A model generated the notes under the pieces. It saw only the letters and a list, made by a program, of their open reading frames with translations. It did not search any database and was not told the DNA's origin. From contig CAYILR010000015.1 in assembly GCA_964364175.1 (NCBI GenBank), positions 16,887-80,886 of the forward strand: a stretch of DNA of 64,000 bases, written 5' to 3'. A program made the position numbers and the translations under genes. Numbering within the stretch: the first letter of the stretch is position 1; the number at the start of each line of letters is the position of its first letter. The stretch comes from CAYILR01 sp964364175 (GTDB taxonomy: Bacteria; Bdellovibrionota; UBA1018). Shown here piece by piece: positions 7,933 to 15,164 of the stretch.

Positions 7933-8177
7933 CACGTACTCCCAAGCTCCTCGACCCAGGCTTCAGCCTCGGCTCTGGTTTTCTTCGGCGCATACCAGAC
8001 GTCGTGGATGACCCGGATCTTCCCGTCGAGGTGACCCCCGGCTTCCAGCTTCCACTCGCCGTTCGGTTGCAGGACAGCTTCACGGTACGCGCCCTGGTTC
8101 GGCTGCTGCTTGAAGATGCGGCTCTCCGCATTGATGAACACGGTTTGCCCTGTGATGAAAACACCTTGTTGGCTCAT
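7932..8177 (-). CDS. small hypothetical protein
   Basis: 81 residues, not recognised. The N-terminal half is rich in beta strands (VFITGQTVFINAESRIF), the C-terminal part ends in a helix (TRAEAEAWVEELGST). The start overlaps the methyltransferase stop (ATGA), so the two are co-translated. Confidence 0.65.
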   Translation of the reverse strand: MSQQGVFITGQTVFINAESRIFKQQPNQGAYREAVLQPNGEWKLEAGGHLDGKIRVIHDVWYAPKKTRAEAEAWVEELGST

Positions 8178-9055
8178 GCTTCGTCCTCCAGGTGCTTGTT
8201 GACGACCTCTTGCCCTCGGCCGACGTCGCTCGGGCGTCCGAACAGTGGGCGCAGAACCTGGGGTGGCGCCAGGACTTTGAGCTTCGGCGGCTCGGCTTCC
8301 TGTACGGGCTCAGGATCGACTTCCTGGACCGGGGGTGCCTCGTAGGCGGGGATCTTGCCCTCGGAGAGCTTGGAGAGGCGTTCGCGCGTCCGACGGACGG
8401 CCTCGGGGGTGATGTCGATGCCCAGGAACCGGCAGCCGTTGACGAGAGCGGCCTCACCCGTGGAACCAGACCCGCAGAACGGGTCCAGGACAAGCTCACC
8501 AGGCAAAGCCGATTGCTGGACCAAGGTCCCGAGCACCTGGCACGGTTTTTCTGTGGGGTATAAAGCATCTCCCTTAAGGCGCTTGCAGCGAAGAATGTCG
8601 CTCACTCCGAGGTTGGCCAGTCGTCGCTTTTCACCACCAGGACGGACGAAGAACAAGATGTCCTCATAGGTACGACGAAAGTGGTAACCCATGCCTATGG
8701 TGACCTTATCCCATATGAGCCGATTGCCCCACTTGAACCCGAGTGCCAAGGCAACCGGGACCAGGGCATAGGAGGTCTCAGGATCGCAGAACATGTAGAA
8801 GTGGCGACCTGGCTTGAGGACACGCAAGAACTCCGTGAAGTAGTCCTTAAACATCGCATTCTCGATGACCGGGAACCAGACGTTGGAGGACGACTTCGAC
8901 ACCTTGAGCCGGGTCGTGGTGCCGGTCTTGCGGTGCTTCTCCAAGCTGGCGTAGGGCGGATCGCTACAGATCAGATCGACAGAAGCCGAGGGGACGCGCT
9001 CTCGCAGGTACGAAAGTGCGTCACCCTCGTGGAGGTCGAACGTCGGTAGCGTCAT
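8174..9055 (-). CDS. DNA methyltransferase (N4/N6 amino-methyltransferase, beta-type motif order)
   Basis: 293 residues. The catalytic motif DPPY lies at residues 32-35 and the S-adenosylmethionine-binding motif DPFCGSGSTG at 191-200; catalytic motif before the cofactor motif is the beta-class order. Enzymes of this group methylate the amino group of adenine or cytosine in duplex DNA and in phages often protect against host restriction. The C-terminal ~60 residues are proline-rich and probably disordered. No restriction partner is nearby. The ATG at 9055 is preferred over a TTG six codons upstream; neither has a strong ribosome-binding site. Confidence 0.88.
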   Translation of the reverse strand: MTLPTFDLHEGDALSYLRERVPSASVDLICSDPPYASLEKHRKTGTTTRLKVSKSSSNVWFPVIENAMFKDYFTEFLRVLKPGRHFYMFCDPETSYALVPVALALGFKWGNRLIWDKVTIGMGYHFRRTYEDILFFVRPGGEKRRLANLGVSDILRCKRLKGDALYPTEKPCQVLGTLVQQSALPGELVLDPFCGSGSTGEAALVNGCRFLGIDITPEAVRRTRERLSKLSEGKIPAYEAPPVQEVDPEPVQEAEPPKLKVLAPPQVLRPLFGRPSDVGRGQEVVNKHLEDEA

Positions 9056-9070
9056 GCCGCCGACGTAGCA

Positions 9071-9095
9071 CAAAAGGACCGGGCTTCACAGCCCG
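9071..9095 (-). terminator. rho-independent terminator after the 9101-9544 gene
   Basis: Read on the minus strand, a 6-bp GC stem (CGGGCT/AGCCCG) with a 4-nt loop lies just after the stop at 9101 and is followed by GGTCCTTTTG. The T tract is short, so termination may be partial. It separates the methyltransferase operon from the gene upstream. Confidence 0.5.
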
Positions 9096-9100
9096 AACCG

Positions 9101-9544
9101 TCATCCTGCTTTCTTGCACGCCGTGAGGCGGTCGGCAGCGAAGCGGACGGTGATCAACTGCCCCTTCTTCACCTCCAAGACGCCGAGCGGCAGACGAATG
9201 AAGGCTTCGTTGCCGCCGATCTTCTGCGCCTTGTAGTCGCGCTCATCACCGATCTTCGCCGCCACGCGACCACGACCACGATCCGCGGGTGCCACGCTGT
9301 CGGCGTACTTCGTCAGCAGATCGGCGCGGTCGGGGAACTGCGCCTTGAGGTCTTCGGCAGCGCGATGCACCGCCGAAGACGACACCTTGCCGGTCTCGAC
9401 GAGCTTCTGCACGAGGCCAAGGCCCTCAGCGAGGAACATGATGACCACGTCCTTGTATGTGATCTTCTCCTTCTTGCCATTGCCCTTCGTGCCTTTGCCG
9501 TTCTTCGCTTCCTTCTTCTTCTTCGTTCCGTAGCGCATTTCCAT
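9101..9544 (-). CDS. hypothetical protein with basic N-terminus
   Basis: 147 residues. The first 30 are a Lys/Gly-rich tail (GTKKKKEAKNGKGTKGNGKK), followed by a helical domain and a short beta-rich C-terminus. The basic tail suggests nucleic-acid binding; no family is recognised. Two close ATGs (9544 and 9538) are possible; GGAG lies 0 or 6 nt before them. It stands alone between a promoter and a terminator, so it is probably monocistronic. Confidence 0.65.
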   Translation of the reverse strand: MEMRYGTKKKKEAKNGKGTKGNGKKEKITYKDVVIMFLAEGLGLVQKLVETGKVSSSAVHRAAEDLKAQFPDRADLLTKYADSVAPADRGRGRVAAKIGDERDYKAQKIGGNEAFIRLPLGVLEVKKGQLITVRFAADRLTACKKAG

Positions 9545-9609
9545 CTCCGGTGCTCCCTTGTGGGAGGTTATCGTTTGCTGCCCAACCATAAAACTGGTCG
9601 GCCTCAATG

Positions 9610-9639
9610 ATGGTATGCGCACCGGATCGAATCGGTCAA
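9610..9639 (-). promoter_or_regulatory. candidate sigma70-type promoter
   Basis: On the minus strand TTGACC (9634-9639), an 18-nt spacer, then TACCAT (9610-9615), about 65 nt upstream of the ATG at 9544. The -35 box fits well, the -10 box is weak. Confidence 0.35.
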
Positions 9640-9875
9640 GTAACCCATCGCTCTTTTTTCGACGGATCCCAGCGAACATTGGAAACAAGGTCCACCGGCT
9701 GTCGAGCGAACCACCGCACGCAAAGCGCCCGAGGATCCTCACCACACTAGACCAGATGGCCGATGTCATCTTCCCGATATACTTGAGCTTTTTTCACGAT
9801 CCAGGTAGCCCAGGCATAACCGGGGATACCACCTGGGCGGTCTGATTGCCTAGCAGGAGACGACGCCCAAGGCAC

Positions 9876-9901
9876 AAAAAACAGCCTCTGCGGCTTTTTT
9901 T
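9876..9901 (-). terminator. rho-independent terminator after the clamp loader gene
   Basis: AGCC/GGCT (9883-9886 and 9892-9895) with a 5-nt loop, flanked by a run of six A and seven T. The symmetry makes it potentially bidirectional. It lies 44 nt past the end of the clamp loader gene. Confidence 0.7.
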
Positions 9902-9944
9902 GTAACCGCTTGAGGGTCCACGAGTGGAAGGCATCTGGTTCCTT

Positions 9945-11156
9945 TCAGGCGGCTTCCTTAGAAGCCTTCTTGTCTTCGGCCGGAGTGGCCTTCTTGATGA
10001 ACTTCTGGCAAAGCAGTGAAGCACGGGCGATGGGCTCGCCGATGACCTCGCCGACCGGGACCTGATGGTTTGAAGTCTCGATGCGGAGCCTGGTGAAGCA
10101 AGCGTAGGCGTCAAGCACCACCTGGCGGGCTTCGATGTGTAGCGGATGGGATGCGGTTGTGAAAGCGAACAGGCCCAGGTTGTCGAACACGTCCTTGTAG
10201 TAGGCATCCATGAGCTTCGGGTTGGTGGACAAGAGCATGGCTTGACGCATCATCTCGGTGAGCTTGGCCAGGAGGATATCAGCCTCGGCGCGGGCGTCCT
10301 CGGCGCGCTTGAGGGCACCACCAGGCTTGCCCTCCAGAACGCCGCGGATGATGGCCCCAGCGATGGTTTCGACATCCGCGACAGAGACCTGTTGGATGAA
10401 GCCGTTGACGACGGCGGTGTCGATGGTCTGCCCCGCTTGTTGGGCGTCGAGCACCATCGTGTAGACCTGCTCCAGGGCGTGCAGGGCATTGCGTGGGTGC
10501 GAACCCGTGACCTTGGCGATGCGGACCAAGTGCTCCTTCATGAGCCCGGCCTTCGCGAGACCCTTCTTCTGCGCCACCGAGACCAGAAGCTCGGTGCATT
10601 CCTCGACGGAGACGGCCTGGAGTTTGAGCGCCGAGCAGCGTCCGATGATGGTCTGCGGGAGCTTCTCTGGGTTCGTGGTCAAGATCATGAACACGACGTG
10701 GAGAGGCGGTTCTTCCAAGGTCTTCAACATAGCTTGCCAGGCTTGCGGCGTAAGCTGATGCGCCTCGTCGAGAATCACGACTTTCTTCTTACCAAACATC
10801 GGCAACATCGTGACCCGTTGTGTGAGGGTACGGATCGCGTCGATGCCGCGGTCGGAGGCGGCGTCGATCTCGATGTAGTCGGGGTGGTTGCCGGCGTCGA
10901 ACGATTTGCACGCTCTGCACTCACCGCAAGCAGTCCCGTTCTTGGGCTCGGCACACAGCGCTGCACGGCCGATGATCCGCGCCGAAGTCGTCTTCCCGCT
11001 GCTGGTAGAACCTGCGATCAGGATCGACCGTGGAATGCGGCCAGTGCGGAGCCACGAACCTACGACTCTCTTCGTCTTGTCCTGGCCGATGATGTCGTCG
11101 AGGTGGTAGGGACGGTACGCCTCGGTCAACATGAGGCTGTCGGTAACTTCGGGCAT
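9945..11156 (-). CDS. dnaX: clamp loader ATPase (DNA polymerase III gamma/tau-like)
   Basis: 403 residues. Walker A GSTSSGKT at 49-56; four zinc-binding cysteines at 68, 77, 80 and 83 in the usual place of the DnaX zinc module; Walker B ILDEAH at 128-133; sensor-1 TTNPEKLP at 160-167; GRC at 172-174 in place of the usual SRC arginine-finger motif. It would load the sliding clamp encoded at 21568-22881. The protein stops after the collar domain, so it resembles gamma rather than the longer tau. AAGGAG lies upstream of the ATG at 11156. No other clamp loader subunit is seen, so it may act as a homo-oligomer or with host subunits. Confidence 0.92.
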   Translation of the reverse strand: MPEVTDSLMLTEAYRPYHLDDIIGQDKTKRVVGSWLRTGRIPRSILIAGSTSSGKTTSARIIGRAALCAEPKNGTACGECRACKSFDAGNHPDYIEIDAASDRGIDAIRTLTQRVTMLPMFGKKKVVILDEAHQLTPQAWQAMLKTLEEPPLHVVFMILTTNPEKLPQTIIGRCSALKLQAVSVEECTELLVSVAQKKGLAKAGLMKEHLVRIAKVTGSHPRNALHALEQVYTMVLDAQQAGQTIDTAVVNGFIQQVSVADVETIAGAIIRGVLEGKPGGALKRAEDARAEADILLAKLTEMMRQAMLLSTNPKLMDAYYKDVFDNLGLFAFTTASHPLHIEARQVVLDAYACFTRLRIETSNHQVPVGEVIGEPIARASLLCQKFIKKATPAEDKKASKEAA

Positions 11157-11208
11157 CGGTAATTGCTCCTTGTAGGGACCAGTTAGGTAGTGCTGGTTCG
11201 GTTTCTCG

Positions 11209-11697
11209 TCAATCGTCTGATGCTGGAGCCTTCCCTGTGCGGCGGTCTTCAGACCAGAAGCGCATGAGCGCCCTTCGGGAAAACTCAGTACCGGCCTCCT
11301 GGCCTCGAAGCTCTTGTAGGAGGCTGAGAGGCACGCGAGCGCACGGCTCGGGCATAGCCTTCAGGATGTCCGGGGTCAGGGCGATCTCGGGAGCCTGGTT
11401 CTCAGCTACTCCGTCGAGTGCCTTTTCGGCGTCGGCCAGCGGGATCGAAACCCGGAACAAGATGCCAGGATGGATCGACAGGTGGGGGACCAAAGGCCCG
11501 CTGTAGGCGATGTTGAGCACCAGGCCGGTGAGCGCCTTCTCGGCTGGTACCTGGGCCACGACCCGCACGATGCGGGCCTTGATACGCCAGTGTTGCTTCC
11601 GGTCGACGTGGCGGCGTGCAGCGTCGATGATGACGGCCACGACGTCGACCACATTGGGAGGGACCGCATTAGGAATGTCGGATCGACTTCCACTCAC
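11209..11697 (-). CDS. hypothetical protein
   Basis: 162 residues, not recognised; alternating strands and helices, with WRIKARIVRVVAQVPAEKAL in the N-terminal half. The GTG start overlaps the upstream stop (GTGA). The TGA overlaps a TTGACG that could be the -35 box for the clamp loader gene downstream, but the matching -10 box is poor. Confidence 0.65.
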   Translation of the reverse strand: MSGSRSDIPNAVPPNVVDVVAVIIDAARRHVDRKQHWRIKARIVRVVAQVPAEKALTGLVLNIAYSGPLVPHLSIHPGILFRVSIPLADAEKALDGVAENQAPEIALTPDILKAMPEPCARVPLSLLQELRGQEAGTEFSRRALMRFWSEDRRTGKAPASDD

Positions 11698-11966
11698 AAC
11701 GTGACCTGAAGGACCGCGCCGTCGCGACCGGACCGCGACTGGTGGTCGTGCGCCTTGCCTGCTTTGTTGGGGACGTAGGAGACCTCGATGGCCTTCTTGT
11801 CCTTTGACAGCGAGACAACAAGGACGACCTCACCAGCTTTGATGCTGATGGCCTCGCTCGACAACGGGGGGAGGGGACAGGGCTTTCCCTCCTTGTCGAA
11901 TACCGGGGCCTCTGGTTCCAGGCCGACGACCTGGAAGCTGCTCACTCGTTGGCGGAAAAGCGTCAT
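11694..11966 (-). CDS. small hypothetical protein
   Basis: 90 residues, not recognised; predicted mostly beta (EVVLVVSLSKDKKAIEVSYV). The ATG at 11966 overlaps the dCTP deaminase stop (ATGA), which decides the start against the longer frame up to 12230. Confidence 0.65.
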   Translation of the reverse strand: MTLFRQRVSSFQVVGLEPEAPVFDKEGKPCPLPPLSSEAISIKAGEVVLVVSLSKDKKAIEVSYVPNKAGKAHDHQSRSGRDGAVLQVTL

Positions 11967-12649
11967 GGGGCCAGGACCTCGTAGTCCAGGTATGCCTTGG
12001 GAAGCATCATCTCGGGCTTCCACTCCGCCAGAAGCTGCTCGTGGGTTTTGCCCTTCACATCCGATGATTGGTACTTGCCGCCCTGATGGTAGGCGTCCTG
12101 CGGCTCGATGCCCGTCGTCGGGATGAAGACGATCTGGCCGATGCGGCGTCCAGAGACCAGCAGCACATCTCGTTTGGTATTGTTCACGACCTCCAAAGTC
12201 CATCTTTGAGCCCACGAGATATCGCCCCATCCTGCACAGGCGCAGACCTGGATGCCAGAGCGGCCGGTGGTGGAGCGGGCCTTGATCATGGTCGTGTGGA
12301 CCAGGTCGGTAGTCCCGATGAACTCCTCGGTGTGACAGAGGAGGAAGCCGCCTCTTGGCACCTGGATGACAGGAGTGCCTTTGGGGATGCCGGGCAGGTC
12401 CCGGTCGAGGGGCTGTGCTTTCTTCGGCTCACCCCACATGGCCGCGACGGAGTCCTTGTCGTAAGGGTTCAGGAGGTTCGAGTGGTTCCAGGCCGCGCCG
12501 GGCTGCTCCTCGTAGTACCACTCGCCGAGCCGGACGTCGTAGGATGAGTTCTTCACTTGCCGTTCATTGAACGGTGAAATGAAGATGTCGCCGCGTTGAT
12601 AGGCGGCCAGGATTGCGGGCTTGGCAAGTACGGGAGCGGAGGTGTTCAT
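11963..12649 (-). CDS. dcd: dCTP deaminase (Dcd/DUT superfamily)
   Basis: 228 residues with the family's signature blocks in order: SSYDVRLG at 35-42, KARSTTGRSG at 123-132, AGWGD at 139-143, and TLEVVN at 151-156, whose glutamate matches the catalytic Glu of dCTP deaminases; GKYQSS near the C-terminus fits the nucleotide-binding tail. The enzyme converts dCTP to dUTP, the precursor for dTMP; some members also hydrolyse dUTP to dUMP. It complements the phage's class II ribonucleotide reductase. A deaminase-only versus bifunctional role cannot be settled here. Confidence 0.88.
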   Translation of the reverse strand: MNTSAPVLAKPAILAAYQRGDIFISPFNERQVKNSSYDVRLGEWYYEEQPGAAWNHSNLLNPYDKDSVAAMWGEPKKAQPLDRDLPGIPKGTPVIQVPRGGFLLCHTEEFIGTTDLVHTTMIKARSTTGRSGIQVCACAGWGDISWAQRWTLEVVNNTKRDVLLVSGRRIGQIVFIPTTGIEPQDAYHQGGKYQSSDVKGKTHEQLLAEWKPEMMLPKAYLDYEVLAP

Positions 12650-12724
12650 GCCCCGTCGTTTTCGTCGAGCCCGGAGGTGAAGTCAAGCTCAGTGAAGCGG
12701 GCCTCAGCGTCGACCGCCGGAGGA

Positions 12725-13600
12725 TCATTTTCTTCGCTTCAGCCGCGGAGGTGGCGAGATCTCGACGCCCATCGAATCGAGTTGGCTGAAGAGATTGTCC
12801 GCCGCCGCGGACGCTCTTAGAGCATCATTCGCTTCAAGGGCCTTGCCGAAATAGCCGAGAAGCTCGTCTGTCTGAGGGGTGAGTTCTTCGTCGTCGACCT
12901 GCAACGTGGCTTTCGAGGCCACGCTGTACCACGCCCAAAGTTCATCCAATAGTGCGTCGCCTTGCTTCGAACGGCGGGCCGCGGACACGAGAGCTTTTGC
13001 CGCAGCTTCGTGGGCGCCACCTTCGTTGATCTTGCGGAACGCGGCCAGGATGAGCTTCAACTGATGTTCAGCATCCGCCAGCGCATCGTGCTCGTTTTCA
13101 TTCTTGTCGGTGACGCCCAGGAACTCGGCTGCTTCCTTGTCCCCTGGATCGTATTCACCCATGAGGGCCATGATGAGGCCCTTCAGATCGATGGCGGAGT
13201 AGTGGACCAACTCGTAGTCTTCATGAAGAAGCCTCAACAAATATGAGACATCAGAACCTAGGCACCACCCCGCTGGGATCACCGGCGCACCGTAGAGGTC
13301 CGTGGCGCGCTTCAGGAGCTTGATGAGCCCGTCCCGGCTGGTCTTGTAGACGCCCGAGTCCAGGGCCTTACAGCGCTCCAGGAGGGCCTTCTGGTTCTCC
13401 CGCACCCAGTCCGTGACCTGGTGCTCCGGCCCCTCGGTGATGGGGAAGTCGGCCTTGTACTTGAGGCCCGGCACCTCGTGCTTCACGACTCGCATCGTCT
13501 TTGGGTCCCAAGGCACGATGACACAGCCAAGCTGCATCAAACCCCCGATTGTGCTCACGGGGTGCGTGAATTCCGTGTCAAACGACAGCAAGGCGGGCAT
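12725..13600 (-). CDS. DEDDh-type 3'-5' exonuclease
   Basis: 291 residues. ExoI motif FDTEF (D8, E10), a central acidic motif GWCLGSDVSYLL (D117) and ExoIII motif HDALAD (171-176) give the full DEDD set with the His of the DEDDh subgroup. Members of this fold act as proofreading exonucleases, oligoribonucleases or DNA-processing nucleases. The C-terminal third is an Ala-rich helical extension ending in PPPRLKRRK. It lies upstream of dCTP deaminase in the same direction. Confidence 0.85.
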   Translation of the reverse strand: MPALLSFDTEFTHPVSTIGGLMQLGCVIVPWDPKTMRVVKHEVPGLKYKADFPITEGPEHQVTDWVRENQKALLERCKALDSGVYKTSRDGLIKLLKRATDLYGAPVIPAGWCLGSDVSYLLRLLHEDYELVHYSAIDLKGLIMALMGEYDPGDKEAAEFLGVTDKNENEHDALADAEHQLKLILAAFRKINEGGAHEAAAKALVSAARRSKQGDALLDELWAWYSVASKATLQVDDEELTPQTDELLGYFGKALEANDALRASAAADNLFSQLDSMGVEISPPPRLKRRK

Positions 13601-13615
13601 CTTTGTCCTTCAGAT

Positions 13616-13897
13616 TCAGACGTCGACAGCACCCTCGTACTCCGGCAAGGTCTTGAGGTAGTTGTATGCTTGCGTGTGAACGTTCTGCGCTGCTGCGGGA
13701 TCAAAGCCCGTCATCTTGTTGAAGGTGCGCCGCTCCACGGGCGGCGTCACGCCATCCTGTGACTTGGTAAGATCGACGAAGACACCGATCTCGATGTAGA
13801 GCCCATTGGGCGCATTGAACGCCACACAGAGGATCTTGTGGACGGCGTTGGCCGCGACGAGGGTGCTGCTGAACGTGGTGGACTTTTGCAGGGACAT
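13616..13897 (-). CDS. small hypothetical protein downstream of the tail fibres
   Basis: 93 residues, not recognised. The N-terminal half is beta-rich, the C-terminal half helical and ends LKTLPEYEGAVDV. It directly follows a tail fibre gene with 7 nt between, so a fibre-assembly or accessory role is possible from position only. Confidence 0.6.
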   Translation of the reverse strand: MSLQKSTTFSSTLVAANAVHKILCVAFNAPNGLYIEIGVFVDLTKSQDGVTPPVERRTFNKMTGFDPAAAQNVHTQAYNYLKTLPEYEGAVDV

Positions 13898-13904
13898 GAG
13901 GACC

Positions 13905-15140
13905 TCAGTTGGAGAGGACGTGCCAGTTGGCTCCGTCAGAGTAACAGTGCACGCGACCTCGTGCAGTTGTAACGGTATAGGCGCCTACGCCGTCGATCGT
14001 TTCGGCTCCGCTTGGGTCGACGGTGATCGTATTCACCACTGACGCCGAGCCACTTTCGTCCTTCACGACAATGGTGCGGCCTGTGCGGCCCACGGCGGTT
14101 GGTAGATTGACAGTGCGAGCCGCCGCGATCGACGTGTACGCGATGAGATAGTCGGTGTCGAGGACCGTGTAGTCGGTATCGGCCACCGTGGTGCGCTTGA
14201 GGCCCTGCGAGGTCTGCACGTCAAGACCAGAGACCGGCGTACCGGTGGACAGGCCGATGGCTCCTGTTGTGCCAAGCACACCGTTGTTCGCATCGAGGAA
14301 GAACGCATTGGCGTTGCCATTGCTTTCGATTCGTGTGTCTGCGTTGGCGCCCGTCTCGTTCACAACCAGCGCCGCGATGCCGGTGACACCACGGATCTCA
14401 AGCATCGCAGTAGCGGTGACCAACCCTCCCGACGTGTCCCCGTTGGAGCCAATGACGACGTTGTTAACGGGGTCCACAATGACACCGAAACGCGCTCCCC
14501 CTGCGTTATTCCCGATGAATATCCTACCGCCGCCACCGCTGTTACGCAATACCATCGGCCCAGGCGAGCCGCCGGGGTCGTATGTTTGTATCAGCGTGGT
14601 TTGGCCCATGTTTAGTAGACCATTATACGTGCTCCCAGACCACGCCGCTCCCGCCTGTAGTGCGCCCAACCAAAGGCCGGGGCTATACGCCGTGAGGTCG
14701 ATTACCGCCGCAAGCTGCGAGCCTGTGCTCCCGAAAGAGCCATTTTTAATGTCAAACTTAGACTGTGTGGCAGGATACCCGCCAATTATAGTCAAGGCCG
14801 CAGTGGACGCGGGAAACGGCGGCCCGTAGGCTGTAGGCTGAATCACGAGTCTTGAGTTTACGTCATCGTAGACTAGACCGTTCGTGGCTCCAAGCACGCC
14901 CCCATTATTGTATTGCAACTGTGTGTCGCTGCCTGCGGCGGCAGGAGTCGCGGTGTCGACGTAGCCCTTAGTGGCTGCATCGGTGGTCACCGTTGGGGTA
15001 GCGAGATTCGTGATCTTGAAACCGCCCATCGACTGAGCAGCAGTGAAGGCGCGTGTACCATCAGCAGCGACCAACTCGGTCGTAGTCTTTACCTTGACGA
15101 TCGTGTTGTCTTGTAGCTGCTTCCCGTTGATTGATGACAT
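13905..15140 (-). CDS. tail fibre protein
   Basis: 411 residues, rich in Gly, Ala, Thr and Asn and predicted beta-structured. An N-terminal anchor segment (MSSINGKQLQDNTIVK) is followed by a GSDTQLQYNNGG block that recurs in the next fibre, a FFLDANNGVLGTT block that also recurs there, and a C-terminal receptor-type end (YSDGANWHVLSN). GGAGGAG upstream of the ATG at 15140 fixes the start. It forms a fibre set with the genes at 15165, 18337 and 20579. Confidence 0.8.
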   Translation of the reverse strand: MSSINGKQLQDNTIVKVKTTTELVAADGTRAFTAAQSMGGFKITNLATPTVTTDAATKGYVDTATPAAAGSDTQLQYNNGGVLGATNGLVYDDVNSRLVIQPTAYGPPFPASTAALTIIGGYPATQSKFDIKNGSFGSTGSQLAAVIDLTAYSPGLWLGALQAGAAWSGSTYNGLLNMGQTTLIQTYDPGGSPGPMVLRNSGGGGRIFIGNNAGGARFGVIVDPVNNVVIGSNGDTSGGLVTATAMLEIRGVTGIAALVVNETGANADTRIESNGNANAFFLDANNGVLGTTGAIGLSTGTPVSGLDVQTSQGLKRTTVADTDYTVLDTDYLIAYTSIAAARTVNLPTAVGRTGRTIVVKDESGSASVVNTITVDPSGAETIDGVGAYTVTTARGRVHCYSDGANWHVLSN

Positions 15141-15164
15141 ACATTCTCCTCCCAACAACAGAAA

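Larger units (their letters stand above)
9545..9944. other. 400-nt intergenic region
   Basis: It holds the candidate promoter at 9610-9639 and the terminator at 9876-9901. CCCAGG and CCTGGG flank about 17 nt near 9810-9840 and could form another hairpin. No reading frame here is convincing. Confidence 0.5.

Noticed and set aside
12646..12738. 30-codon acidic frame between the exonuclease and dCTP deaminase, ending in ATGA
   Set aside because: It has no ATG, GTG or TTG start; a frameshift from the exonuclease would be needed and no slippery site is evident.
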